64,000 nt of DNA from Candidatus Eiseniibacteriota bacterium (GCA_016710095.1 JADJLL010000012.1:62001-126000), one strand, 5' to 3'. Positions 8,590 to 17,771 are shown, counted from the stretch's first letter. Notes: generated from the sequence alone by a model not told the origin. Made by a program: numbers and translations.

Positions 8590-10080
8590 GTGCCCGAAGC
8601 CGTTCTCGCTCCCCTCTCCGGACTCGACACGCTCGACGACGCCACGTGCGCCGCGCTCCGCGCGCGCTTGCAGGAAGCCGGCTTCACGAGCGGCGCGCTC
8701 GACGACGCCGAAGCGATCGCCCCGATGATGCCGGCCGCGCTGCGCGCGCCGCTCGTGCGCGTGCACCTGAAGCGCCGCCCGGGCACCGCGTCCACGCTGC
8801 TCGCCGTGTTCGTGCACCGCTTCGGCGCCACGGCGTCCGGCGTGCGCGAGGCGCTCGGCGACGCGCTCTACCGGAAGGCGCTCGCCGCGAGCCTCCTGGA
8901 CGAATGCGACGGCCGCGTGTCTTCGCGCTGGATCCTGCTGCCCTTCGGCGGCCGCTGGTACCTCTCCGATCCGCTCGAGAGCGGCGAGGACGCGGTGATG
9001 GGGCCGGGGATGACGACCGTGATGCTGCACGGCTGGAGCGAAGTCTTCGACGCCGCGAGCGTGCTCGACCTGGGATGCGGCGCGGGTTCGCTCGCGGTCG
9101 CGGCGGCCTCGCGCGGCGCGCGCGCCGTGGCGGCCGACCTCAACGAGCGCGCGCTCGCGATCGCGCGCTTCAACGCGCGCCTGAACGGCACGACGGTCGA
9201 GACGCGCGGCGGCGACGTCGCGGAGACCGCGATGGGCGAGGAGTTCGATCTCGTGCTCGCGCAGCCGCCGTACTTCGCGCAGCCGGAGTCCGAGCGCGGC
9301 TCGACCTACCTGCACGGCGGGCGCTACGGCGACGAACTCGCGCTGCGCTTCGTGTCCACCGCGGCGCGGCGGCTCGCGCCCGGCGGCACGGCGCTCGTGC
9401 TGTTCGACTTCGCGCAGCGCGAGGGCGCGAACGTCGGCGAGAAGGTGCGCGAGGCGGTCGGCGACGCCGCGGTCACGACGCTCGCGATCACGCGCCCGAG
9501 CATGCCGCTCGACCTGAACGCCGTGCACACGGCGGCCTGGCATCATCCGGCGCTCGGCCCCGAGTTCGAGGCCGCCGCGACGGCGTACCGCGAACACTTC
9601 CACGCGCTCGGCGTGAGCGCGCTCACGAGCGTGCTCGTGGTGCTGCGCCGGCCGCGGTCGGCGGAGGAACCGCGCTGGCGCGTCGTGCTCGCGCACGGCG
9701 GAAGCAAACCACCGTCGCCCGAGGCGCTGCGCGACCAGCTGCGCTCGATGGACTTCGCCGCGCGGCCCGACGCCGCGTTGCTGCCGCTCACGCTCGTGCC
9801 CGCGCGCGGCGCGCGCTTCGAAGGCGAGTGGCGGCACCCGGGCGACCCCGATCCGCTGCAGCTCAAGGTCGCGTTCGAGCCCGGCTCGTTCGGCTCGGAC
9901 CGCGAACTGGGCGCCGGCGGCTGGCACCTGTTCGCGCTCTTCGACGGCTCGCGCACGCTGGCCGACGTCGTGCGCGAACACGCGGAGGAAGCGGAACTCG
10001 ACGCGGCGCCGGCGGCGAAGGAAGTGATCGGCTTCGCGCGCGAGGGTCTCGCACGCGGGCTGATGCGCGTGGCGGACTGA
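8590..10080 (+). CDS. SAM-dependent methyltransferase with extra N- and C-terminal domains
   Basis: The protein has 496 residues. Residues about 1-150 form a helical/winged domain seen in front of class I methyltransferases such as the DUF7059 type. The Rossmann core carries the SAM-binding DLGCGAG at 160-166, the acidic strand AVAADLNERAL and a QPPY motif at 225-228. The NPPY-like motif suggests methylation of a planar nitrogen on RNA, DNA or protein, but the substrate is unknown. Residues about 355-496 add a domain ending in FDGSRTLADVVREHAEEAE, which resembles a PqqD-like or winged-helix unit. GTG at 8590 is preferred because GAGGT lies 6 bases upstream; ATG at 8548 is possible. It appears monocistronic. 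Confidence 0.85.
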   Translation: MPEAVLAPLSGLDTLDDATCAALRARLQEAGFTSGALDDAEAIAPMMPAALRAPLVRVHLKRRPGTASTLLAVFVHRFGATASGVREALGDALYRKALAASLLDECDGRVSSRWILLPFGGRWYLSDPLESGEDAVMGPGMTTVMLHGWSEVFDAASVLDLGCGAGSLAVAAASRGARAVAADLNERALAIARFNARLNGTTVETRGGDVAETAMGEEFDLVLAQPPYFAQPESERGSTYLHGGRYGDELALRFVSTAARRLAPGGTALVLFDFAQREGANVGEKVREAVGDAAVTTLAITRPSMPLDLNAVHTAAWHHPALGPEFEAAATAYREHFHALGVSALTSVLVVLRRPRSAEEPRWRVVLAHGGSKPPSPEALRDQLRSMDFAARPDAALLPLTLVPARGARFEGEWRHPGDPDPLQLKVAFEPGSFGSDRELGAGGWHLFALFDGSRTLADVVREHAEEAELDAAPAAKEVIGFAREGLARGLMRVAD

Positions 10081-10101
10081 CGCGGGATCGGGCGCGGCGC
10101 T

Positions 10102-10422
10102 TCAGCCCTCGTGCCGTCCGATGTCGATCGCTTCGCCGGTCATCTCGTTCGCGGTCTCGAGCACGCGCAACTGGGCGCTGAACGCGCGCTGCGCCGTGAT
10201 CATGTCGACCATCGCGCCGAGGAAGTCGTCCTCGGCCCGCTGCGCCTGCGCCTGCGAGGCGGCTTCGGCGGCGGCGCGTTCCTCGGGCGTCGCGTTCTCG
10301 GGCACGTACGCGCTCACGTCGAGACCGAAGCGCGAGATCGTGTCGGCGGCGCGCTCCATCTGGCGCTGGCTCGCCTGCATGCCGAGCAGGGCGGACGACG
10401 TGGCGGACATCGGACGGATCAT
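10102..10422 (-). CDS. Very short flagellar axial (rod/hook family-like) protein
   Basis: The protein has 106 residues. The N-terminus (SSALLGMQASQRQMERAADTIS, about 9-30) resembles the first helix of FlgB/FlgC/FlgG rod proteins. The C-terminus (FLGAMVDMITAQRAFSAQLR and on to NEMTGEAIDI, 67-101) resembles their last helix. In between are only about 35 residues rich in Ala and Glu, so the beta-domain of a normal rod or hook protein is missing. This gives a bare helical hairpin of the type that packs in the axial core. The ATG at 10422 has GGGAGG upstream. A FliA-type promoter at 10521-10495 drives it, which supports a motility role. No other flagellar genes lie in the window. Confidence 0.75.
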   Translation of the reverse strand: MIRPMSATSSALLGMQASQRQMERAADTISRFGLDVSAYVPENATPEERAAAEAASQAQAQRAEDDFLGAMVDMITAQRAFSAQLRVLETANEMTGEAIDIGRHEG

Positions 10423-10985
10423 GCGCGGGCCTCCCGGTGAAGGCATGCAACGAGGGCGCGGGCCGTCCGTGGACCCCGTGGGCTTTCGTCGCAGTCTCGG
10501 AATCGCGCTGTCCCACTTGAGCGCGTGCGGCCGGGTGATTTTGCCCGCGGCGAGCCGCAGACGGTGGCGCCCTCCGTGCCCCTTATCCCCCCTGCTTCCC
10601 TGGATGTGGACACTTCGGACGCCACCACTGCGAATCAGCGGAACGGGTCCGTCCTCCCGGCGGTGACCTTCGCCACACCGGCTGCGGTCCGAGGGGTCGT
10701 ACCGCACGGCACACACCGTTCCGAAGCGCGTGACCAGTGCCGGACGGGCGCAAGTGCGAGAGGTCGTGGGTGCGACGCCGAGGAGGCCCGGCGCCCGCGC
10801 TGCCGTCCGGCGACGGCCATGCACGCGCTTCAGACAGGCATCCCGGAGAAAAGTCACATGGCGGGAACGGCCGGACGGGATAGATTGCCCCGGACCTCCC
10901 CGGTTCCCCCCTGCCACGGCGCGGCTCCCCCGAGAATCGCGCGTGACTTTTCGGTCACACCGGCTGTCCGAGAGGAAGGCCCCTC
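10423..10985. other. 563-base divergent intergenic region
   Basis: This region holds the FliA-type promoter of the flagellar-like gene (10495-10521) and, on the other side, whatever drives the ECF sigma operon. A 10-base inverted repeat (10848-10857 and 10943-10952) spans the 85 bases before the sigma gene, and GTGAC-N6-GTCAC at 10943-10958 forms a small hairpin. I see no convincing gene; the open frames are compositionally like random G/C-rich sequence. Confidence 0.45.
10495..10521 (-). promoter_or_regulatory. FliA(sigma28)-type promoter of the flagellar-like gene
   Basis: Read on the minus strand: TCAAGTGG (10521-10514), 11 bases, TCCGAGAC (10502-10495). Spacing and both boxes match the three other copies in this window. 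The transcript would begin near 10489, giving a leader of about 67 bases. Confidence 0.6.
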
Positions 10986-11576
10986 ATGGATCCCGACGAA
11001 ACACTGGTTCGCGCCGCGCTGGCTTCCCCCGACGGCGACACGAAGGCATTCGCCGAACTCGTGCGCCGCCACCAGTCCGCGGTGCTCGTGAACTGCCGTC
11101 ACCTGACTCGCTCGCGCGACGACGCCGAGGATCTCGCGCAGGAAGTGTTCGTGAAGCTGTTCTTCAAGCTCGGCACGTTCGAAGGCCGCTCGCGGTTCTC
11201 GACGTGGCTGCAACGCATCAAGGTCAATCACTGCCTGAACTTCATCCAGTCGAAGCGCGGACGCTCGTACGTCGAGCTTTCCGAGCCCGAGATCGCCGCC
11301 GCCCCCGAGCTGCGGATCGAGGACGGCGCGCTCGACGCGATGGACGCCGAGCAGCGGCGCGCGCTCATCCGCGACGTGCTCGACTCGCTTCCGGACTCGC
11401 TGCGCGTGCCGCTGGTGCTGTGCGACGTGGACGGGCTGTCGTACGCCGAGATCCAGAAGGAACTCGGGCTCGGGCTCTCGGCGACCAAGATGCGCATCGC
11501 CCGCGCGCGGGCCGAGTTCCGCGCGCGCTTCGACCGCGTGACCGCGCAACTCGAAACGCCGAGGGAGTCCACATGA
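10986..11576 (+). CDS. ECF-family RNA polymerase sigma factor
   Basis: The protein has 196 residues with the two ECF domains. Region 2 contains AFAELVRRHQSAVLVNCRHL and DDAEDLAQEVFVKLFFKL, which form the -10 recognition and core-binding helices. Region 4 contains LRVPLVLCDVDGLSYAEIQKELG and TKMRIARARAEFRARF, the -35 helix-turn-helix. A polar linker joins them. AGGAAGG precedes the ATG at 10986. Its stop overlaps the start of the next small gene (ATGA), which in ECF operons is the usual place for an anti-sigma factor. The target regulon cannot be read from the sequence. Confidence 0.95.
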   Translation: MDPDETLVRAALASPDGDTKAFAELVRRHQSAVLVNCRHLTRSRDDAEDLAQEVFVKLFFKLGTFEGRSRFSTWLQRIKVNHCLNFIQSKRGRSYVELSEPEIAAAPELRIEDGALDAMDAEQRRALIRDVLDSLPDSLRVPLVLCDVDGLSYAEIQKELGLGLSATKMRIARARAEFRARFDRVTAQLETPREST

Positions 11577-11821
11577 GCGAAACCGACGGCGGCGCGCGGC
11601 TTCCCGACGAGGCCGGCGAGCCCGTGCGCGAACTCGCGGAGCTGCGCGAGGAACCTTCGAGCCGCTTCCTGGCCCAGGTGATGGACGGCGTGAACGCGCG
11701 GCAGACCGGCGCGCGCGCCGTGGAAATGTCGTGGTGGGGCGTGAGCCAGCTCTTCGTCGAGCTGCTCGGCTCCCTCTTTCAGGCGATCGGCGTGCGCGAA
11801 GAGCGCCGCGACGAGGAGTGA
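11573..11821 (+). CDS. Small protein coupled to the ECF sigma factor, candidate anti-sigma
   Basis: The protein has 82 residues and overlaps the sigma gene stop by ATGA. The N-terminal half is acidic (EAGEPVRELAELREEPSSRFLAQVM-like helix). The C-terminal half has a hydrophobic stretch MSWWGVSQLFVELLGSLFQAIG that could be a single membrane or amphipathic helix. It lacks the His/Cys zinc motif of ZAS-type anti-sigma factors. Position, size and a soluble helix followed by a membrane helix fit a minimal anti-sigma factor, but this is inference. The MscS-type gene begins 3 bases after its stop. Confidence 0.7.
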   Translation: MSETDGGARLPDEAGEPVRELAELREEPSSRFLAQVMDGVNARQTGARAVEMSWWGVSQLFVELLGSLFQAIGVREERRDEE

Positions 11822-11824
11822 TCC

Positions 11825-12664
11825 ATGGAAACGACCTTCACGATCAAGGGCGCCGTGCTGCAGGTGCTCCAGCAGCTCGGCAACGGCGCGGTGAGCTTCG
11901 CGCCCCGGCTCATCACGGCGCTCATCCTCTCGCTCATCGGCTGGGCGGTCGCGGCGATCTGCCGGACGATCCTGTCGCAGGTCATGCACCGCGTCGGGGC
12001 GGACGCGGCGCTCGAGCGCGCGGGGCTCATGTCGAGCTTCCAGCGCCTCGGCGTGCACGAGCCCATGCGGCGCGTGGTGCCGGCGATGCTCTTCTGGCTC
12101 GCGCTGCTCATCTTCATCCAGAGCGCGGCGCAGATGGTCGGGCTCGCGACGATCTCCGACGGCATCACGGGCTTCTTCGCGTTCCTGCCCAACCTCTTCT
12201 CCGCGATGATCATCCTCGTGCTCGGCAACGCGCTCGGGCAGTTCCTCGGCAACGCGGCGACGAACTACGCGCGCGACTCGGGGCTCGCGTTCGCACGCTC
12301 GCTCGGCAGCGCACTGTCGAGCTTCACGCTGTTCGTGGTCGCGATCGTGGCGCTCGGCCAGCTCAAGGTCGACACGCGCATCCTCAACATCCTCACGATC
12401 GTGATCTTCTCCGGCCTCGCGCTCGCGTTCGGGCTGTCGTTCGGCCTCGGCACGCGTGACGCGACGCGCAACCTGATCGCGGGCTTCTACGCGCGGCGCG
12501 TGTTCGGCGCCGGCCAGCGGCTCGAGGTGAACGGCCAGCGCGGCGTCGTGAGCGCGATCGCCGCGCAGCAGACGCTGCTCGACACGGAGGGCGGCACGAT
12601 CGTCGTGCCGAACACCGCGCTCATCGAGCAGACCGTCCGCCGCGAGGAAGCCGCGTCGGCGTGA
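11825..12664 (+). CDS. Mechanosensitive channel family protein (MscS-like, conserved TM-helix type)
   Basis: The protein has 279 residues. At least four hydrophobic helices are visible: RLITALILSLIGWAVAAI (about 28-45), AMLFWLALLIFIQSA (about 90), a pair around 115-140, and LNILTIVIFSGLALAFGLSFGLG (about 188-210). The last resembles the pore-lining segment. A short beta-rich end (RVFGAGQRLEVNGQRGVV, TLLDTEGGTIVVPNTALIEQTV) is the MscS beta domain; the large C-terminal cage is absent. It probably opens under membrane tension. GAGGAG precedes the ATG, and the gene is third in the ECF operon, so expression may respond to envelope or osmotic stress. Confidence 0.88.
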   Translation: METTFTIKGAVLQVLQQLGNGAVSFAPRLITALILSLIGWAVAAICRTILSQVMHRVGADAALERAGLMSSFQRLGVHEPMRRVVPAMLFWLALLIFIQSAAQMVGLATISDGITGFFAFLPNLFSAMIILVLGNALGQFLGNAATNYARDSGLAFARSLGSALSSFTLFVVAIVALGQLKVDTRILNILTIVIFSGLALAFGLSFGLGTRDATRNLIAGFYARRVFGAGQRLEVNGQRGVVSAIAAQQTLLDTEGGTIVVPNTALIEQTVRREEAASA

Positions 12665-12674
12665 CGCGGCAGGA

Positions 12675-15600
12675 TCAGGGCAGCCGCACCACGCGAGTGG
12701 TGCGGCGTTCGCCCGCCGCTTCGAGCCGCACGAAGTAGAGCCCGGCGGGCGCGAGTGCACCCTTCGCGTCGCGTCCGTCCCACCGGCGATCGTGCACGCC
12801 CGCCGCGAGCGCGCCGTCCGCCAGCGTGCGCACGTGCCGTCCGCTCACGTCGTACACACCCACACGTGCGTGGCTCGCGACCGGCAGCGTCCAGCGCAAC
12901 TGCACGTCGCCGCCGCTCGGGTTGGGCGTCGCGGGCGAGAGTTCGAGGCCGCCGTGCACCGACGGGGCCGCGCCGGCGACCGCGACGTCGGGCACGATGC
13001 GCACGACCTGGCCCTGCGCCGAGAGCCCGACCGGGCGCGTGAACGAATCACCGCTGCCGGCGTCCGCCACGTACAGCGCGCCGTCGGGACCGAACGCGAT
13101 GCACTGCGTGCCGGAGAGGTTGCCGAAGCCCGTCGCGAAGATACTGATCGCGCCGGCGTGCGTGATGCGCAGCACGCGCTCGTTGAACAGGTCCGCGACG
13201 AACAGGTCGTGGTTGAACTTGCCGGTGGGATCGATCGCGATCGAGCCCGCGCCCTTCAGCAGCGTCGCGTCCTGCGCGAACGTGCCGACCACACCGGCGC
13301 TCGTCACGGTCGCGATGCGTGAGGCGCCGTCGAGCCGGGCGTTCGCGGCCGTCAGGCTCGGGTCGCACACGTACAGCAGGTCGCCCCACTGGCCGCCGCC
13401 ACCGAACGTCATGCCCATCGGCGCGTTGATCGAGCTCGCGAACGACTGCAGCAGCCCGTTGGCGTCGAGCGTGCTGAGGCGGTTGGCGTCCGCCTCGCCG
13501 AAGATCGTCCGCCGTCCCCACGCCGCGCTCGCGCCGTGCACGATCGAGCCGAAGCTCGCGGCGCTGTAGATGCCGCTCAGCGCCGTCACGTAGCGGCGGT
13601 CGTCCACCTTGTAGAGCGCGGAGCCGTTGGTCGCGAGGTTCACGCCGGTCGAGCAGCGCACGAAGCCGTACGACTTGGTCCAGCGCGAGTCGCCGATCCA
13701 GTGACCGAAATCGCCGCCGGACGTGAGCGTGAAGATCCGGTCCTTGCCCACGTCGCCGACGAGCATCACGTCGGGGCCGATCCACGGCGCCGGGATCACC
13801 GACGCGGGCGAGGCGAAGTTCTGCCGCGCGATGCGGTCCACCGAGAATCCCGACGGCACGGTGATGCCGGTCGTGTACGCGGTCGTGCGGAATCGCGAGT
13901 CGTACGCGACGCCGACGCCGCGGCCGTCGAGCGCAAGCAGCGTCGTGTCGAAGCTCCACGACACGATCTGCGACGCGGGCCACGCCGCCGCCGGGAAGAA
14001 CGTCGCCTCACGTCCCTGCGCGGTCCACGTGCCGCTCACGGCGGGCGTGAAGTGCGCGGACGACGCGAGCGTCGCGGGATTCACCGGACGGTCGAACACG
14101 ACGCGCAGCTTCGAGCGCCGGTCGTTGAGCTGCTGGTCGTGAGCCGGGAACGTGCTCTCGACGACGAGCCGCTCGAGCGACTGCGCGAGCGCCGTGCCGC
14201 GCGAGGCGAGGCTCTCGTACACGCGCGCACCGCGCGCGGGCAGCGCGACCGTGAGCGCGCCGCCGGCGCCGACCATGTCGCGCACGTTTGGGTCGAGCGC
14301 GTCGCCCACGACCGTGCCCGCGGGCCACAGCGTCTCGAGCGTCTGCGTGAGCGGAGCGTTGGAGCTGTTGATCGCGACGACGACGCTGTCGGCGCCCGCC
14401 TCGCGACGGAACGCGTAGAGGCCGGGCGCGGCGGCTTCGGCGTACAGGTGCGTGATCGGACCGCGGCGCAGCGCCTCGTGCCGCTTGCGCGCGTCGATGA
14501 GCGTGCGCGTCCAGCGGAACAGCGAGTGCGACTCCTTGAAGTTGTGACCGAGCGACGGCCCGAAGTTCCACTGGCCGTCCCACATGTCCTCGCGGCACCA
14601 CGGGTCGCCACCGCCGTCGAACTCCTGCTCGGTGCCGTAGTAGAGACACGGGATCGCGTTCGACGTGAGCAGCCACGCGAGCGCGGCGCGCGCGCGCGAC
14701 TGGTCCTGGTTCGCGAGTCCCGCGCCCTGGAAGCGCGAGTTGTCGTGATTGTCGAGGAACGTGACGAGCCGCTCGCGCACGGTGGGATCGAACACCGTGA
14801 GATTGCCGTACGTGTTCACGATGTCCTGCGGCGCGGCGCCGCCGGCCCACACGTTGTTCGTCGCGTAGTACATGCCGTACCAGAGCATCGAGTCGAAGCG
14901 GTACGACGCGCTGCCCATGGTGCCCGTGAACGGGCCCGCGACGCCGTCGCCGTCGAACACCTCACCGAACATGAGGAAGTCGCCCTTGCCCTGCACCGCG
15001 GCCCAGTTGTGAATGCCGGGGCACCACGCGTCCCAGAATCCGCCTTCCACGTGCTTCACCGTGTCCACGCGATAGCCGTCGCAGTCGGTGTCCGCGATGA
15101 GCTGCGTGTACGCGTTCACGAGCTCGGCCTGCACGCTCGCGTCCTCGGTCTTGATGTCGTTGAGCCCGAAGATCGCGCCCAGCACCTGCTCGGTGCCCGA
15201 CCAGTTCGAGACGTCGCCGTAGTTGTGGAACTTGGACGGGTCCGAGAAGAAGCCGGGGTACTTGTTGTTCGTGTCGCGCCACGAGAGCGGATAGCCCGTC
15301 GGGTAGTTGTAGCCGGGGTAGCCCGAGGCCGTGCTCGTGAGCAGCGTGCCCATGTGATTGCAGACGACGTCGATCACGACGTACATGCCGCGCGCGTGAC
15401 AGTCGGCGACGAGCGCCTGCAGCTCGGCCTTCGTGCCCATGTGCGGCGCGATCGTGTAGAGGTCCTTGGCCGCGTAGCCGTGATATTCGCCGCCCGTGTT
15501 GATCACGACGGGCGAGATCCAGAGCGCGGTCACGCCGAGCATCTGCAGGTAGTCGAGCTTCTGGCGCAGGCCGGCGAAGTCACCGCCGTGCGTGCGCGCG

Positions 15601-15812
15601 CCGTCGGCGGGGTTGTACGAGCCTTCGACCGCATCGTTCGCCGGATTGCCGTTGAAGAACCGGTCGGTCACGACCTGGTAGATGACCTGGTCCTTCCACA
15701 CCGGACTCGGGGTGAGCGCGAGCGCGGGGCGGGCGATCGAGACGGCGGCGAACGCCAGCAGGGCGCACAGCAGCGCGCGGGCCGGACGGCGGAAAGCGAG
15801 GATGTCGGGCAC
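12675..15812 (-). CDS. Secreted GH13 alpha-amylase family enzyme with propeller and FlgD-like C-terminal domain
   Basis: The protein has 1045 residues. A signal peptide (about 1-33) precedes a GH13 barrel (about 38-520). The catalytic triad is visible: nucleophile Asp250 in YRVDTVKH, acid/base Glu284 in FGEVFDG and Asp357 in FLDNHDNSRF. A Big_5-type beta-sandwich follows (about 545-655, with RRSKLRVVFDRPVNP). Next comes a long NHL/SMP-30-like propeller (about 660-955) with unit endings such as IDPTGKFNHDLFVADLFNERVLR. A FlgD-like domain (VGVYDVSGRHVRTLADG to RVVRLP) closes the protein. It probably degrades starch-like glucans outside the cell or on its surface. The start is a GTG at 15812 without a clear ribosome binding site; no better in-frame start precedes the signal peptide. 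Confidence 0.93.
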   Translation of the reverse strand: MPDILAFRRPARALLCALLAFAAVSIARPALALTPSPVWKDQVIYQVVTDRFFNGNPANDAVEGSYNPADGARTHGGDFAGLRQKLDYLQMLGVTALWISPVVINTGGEYHGYAAKDLYTIAPHMGTKAELQALVADCHARGMYVVIDVVCNHMGTLLTSTASGYPGYNYPTGYPLSWRDTNNKYPGFFSDPSKFHNYGDVSNWSGTEQVLGAIFGLNDIKTEDASVQAELVNAYTQLIADTDCDGYRVDTVKHVEGGFWDAWCPGIHNWAAVQGKGDFLMFGEVFDGDGVAGPFTGTMGSASYRFDSMLWYGMYYATNNVWAGGAAPQDIVNTYGNLTVFDPTVRERLVTFLDNHDNSRFQGAGLANQDQSRARAALAWLLTSNAIPCLYYGTEQEFDGGGDPWCREDMWDGQWNFGPSLGHNFKESHSLFRWTRTLIDARKRHEALRRGPITHLYAEAAAPGLYAFRREAGADSVVVAINSSNAPLTQTLETLWPAGTVVGDALDPNVRDMVGAGGALTVALPARGARVYESLASRGTALAQSLERLVVESTFPAHDQQLNDRRSKLRVVFDRPVNPATLASSAHFTPAVSGTWTAQGREATFFPAAAWPASQIVSWSFDTTLLALDGRGVGVAYDSRFRTTAYTTGITVPSGFSVDRIARQNFASPASVIPAPWIGPDVMLVGDVGKDRIFTLTSGGDFGHWIGDSRWTKSYGFVRCSTGVNLATNGSALYKVDDRRYVTALSGIYSAASFGSIVHGASAAWGRRTIFGEADANRLSTLDANGLLQSFASSINAPMGMTFGGGGQWGDLLYVCDPSLTAANARLDGASRIATVTSAGVVGTFAQDATLLKGAGSIAIDPTGKFNHDLFVADLFNERVLRITHAGAISIFATGFGNLSGTQCIAFGPDGALYVADAGSGDSFTRPVGLSAQGQVVRIVPDVAVAGAAPSVHGGLELSPATPNPSGGDVQLRWTLPVASHARVGVYDVSGRHVRTLADGALAAGVHDRRWDGRDAKGALAPAGLYFVRLEAAGERRTTRVVRLP
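12683..12706. terminator. Hairpin serving convergent genes, inside the amylase 3' end
   Basis: GCCGCACCAC-GCGA-GTGGTGCGGC is a perfect 10-bp stem with a four-base loop, 18 bases past the channel gene stop on the plus strand. The same bases encode the final RVVRL residues of the amylase on the minus strand. GTTCG follows on the plus strand. It likely ends the ECF operon. Confidence 0.55.
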
Positions 15813-15956
15813 GGTGGGGCTTTCGGGGTCGGCGGAACGGCGTGAGGCGCGATGAGCGGGGAAATCGTACCAGCCGGGTCCCGCCAGCGGCCAGCCGCGC
15901 CCCTTTCGGCCACCCGGCCGGGGCCACGCCGGGCCACGCCGGCACGCCGACGACGG

Positions 15957-17726
15957 TCAGCGGGGCGCGGGCTCCTCGCCCGTCACGCCCCACGCGGCCG
16001 CGGCTTCCCGCAGCTCGGGGTCTTCCGGCAAGCGCGCGAGCCCCTCGCGCAGGCCCGCGCGAAGCCGCGCCGAGTCCCGCAGCGCCGCGGCGATCCGGAG
16101 CTCGTTTCGCACCCACTGTTCGTCCCACGCGACCGCGGCCGACTCGCGGTGGAGCGAATCGGCGAGCGCCGTGCGGCCGAGTGAAAGATTGAGCGCGACG
16201 CGGTTGAGCAGCACGAGCGAAGTGAGCCGTGGCGCGGGAGGCGACTGCGCCTCGAGCACCGTGGCGAGCGCCGAGTCGGCCGCGGCGCCGGCGACACTCG
16301 CGATGGCGATCGCGCCGTGCAGCCGCCGCTGCGCATCGCTCGCGAGCACGACGGCGTCGCGCGAGAAGTTGGGATCGAACGCGACCACCGTCGCCGCCGT
16401 GTCCGCCATGCCCTCGGCTTCGCCGTACATCACGAAGGTCGCCGACGGATCCCCGCTCCACACCTGCAGCGGCGCGCGAGCCGCCGAAGGCGAACTCGGT
16501 CAGGCGCGGCAGGTTCCAGTGGCGCACGCGCCACGGCTGCGTTCGCGCGGCGCCTGCGCGAGCGCCCCGCGCGCCGCGCTCACCGTGCCGCATGCGCGTC
16601 AGGCGCGCGTACGAAATGTGCGTGTCCGTCTCGGGCGCGATCGCACCGGGCACCGGCGCAGGGACGGGTGCGGCGAGCAGCGCGGCGAATCGCACCGTCA
16701 CGAGCACCCACGCCACACGGGCGCCTCCCGCCTGCGCGAGCGCCGCGAGCACGAATGCGAGCGACAGCGACGGGAGCGTGTTGCGCCAGGAGTTCCACTC
16801 GGGCAGGAAGATCGCGAGCGGTGCCGTCGCGAGAGCCCAGACGAGCGCCGCGACGAGCATCGCGCGCACGCCGCCCGGCGGCAGCGGCTCGCGCGGCGCC
16901 GCGAGCAGCGCCGCCCCCGCCACCGTGTAACCCACGAGCACGAGCGCCGCGGGTATGCGCCCGAGATCCTCGAGGCTCGCGAACGCGGCGAGCGAACGGC
17001 GCGCGACCGTGGCGAGCGCGCCCACGTCCGGCACGCCGTGCGTGGGCGGCAGCGAGGCGCCGTGCGAGAACGCCGCCACGCGGCCCACGCTCCAGAGCGC
17101 GGCGAGCGCCACGGCCGCGGCGGCGTCCCCGAGCGCGAACCGCCCGCGCGCACGCGCGAGCAACAGCACGATCGCGGGCAGCACGACCAAGGAGTTCTCG
17201 TGCCCGCCGATCGCGACCGCCATGGCGAGCCACGCGAACGACGCACGGCCGCGCACGGAAGCGGCGAGCGCGCACGAGATCGCGGCGAGCGGAAGCAGGT
17301 GCTGGACCGCACTGGGCCACGCGAGCAGGACACGCACGGGCTCCATGAGCAGCGGGCGGTCGCGAGCACGAGCGCGCCGTTTTCGCCGAGCATGCGGCGC
17401 CCGAACGACCACAGGGCCGCGACGGCCACGGCCAGCAAGGCGGCATGCAGCGCCAGCGCGTACTCGGGATGCGAGACGAGATGCGGGCCGAGCAGCGCGA
17501 AGTACGCCTGCCGCGACAGCGGGCGCCAATACCAGTCGCTGCCGTGCGTGCCGAGCCAGTCGAATCCGGAGTACGACTGGTGCGCGAGGAACAGGTAGTC
17601 GTCCGCCACCGCGACTCCCGGCAGGCCGCCACGGCAGGCCACGGCGAGCGCCGCGAAGGCGGCGCACACGGCGAGCAGTGCGGCGGTGTTCGGCTTCGGC
17701 GGTGCGGACGGAACGGGTGCGCTCAC
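15957..17726 (-). CDS. Polytopic glycosyltransferase-like membrane protein, apparently frameshifted twice
   Basis: The gene reads in three frames: about 17726-17361, about 17361-16471, and about 16471-15957. Joined, it gives roughly 590 residues. The first frame has a signal-anchor helix and VADDYLFLAHQSYSGFDWLG with WYWRPLSRQAYF, the Asp-Asp and Arg-Pro-Leu loops typical of GT-C (ArnT/PMT-like) enzymes. The middle frame contributes about eight hydrophobic helices. The last frame is a soluble tail with helical repeats (LNRVALNLSLGRTALADSLH). The joins need one inserted base near 17361 (LVLA to DRPLLMEPV) and one removed base near 16471 (FAFGGSRA to PLQVWSGDP). Sequence stays coherent across both, so sequence error is more likely than decay. 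GTG at 17726 has AAGGA upstream. Confidence 0.75.
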
Positions 17727-17771
17727 GGATCGTCCTTGATCGTGAAGTGGCGGCTCGACGATTCGAAGTGA

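Noticed and set aside
10943..10958. CRP/FNR-like site upstream of the ECF sigma gene
   Set aside because: GTGA and TCAC are separated by 8 bases instead of 6, so it does not match the CRP or FNR spacing; it is more simply a small hairpin.
12683..12706. Prokaryotic repeat element or attachment site
   Set aside because: The inverted repeat is unique in the window and is explained as a terminator overlapping the amylase 3' end.
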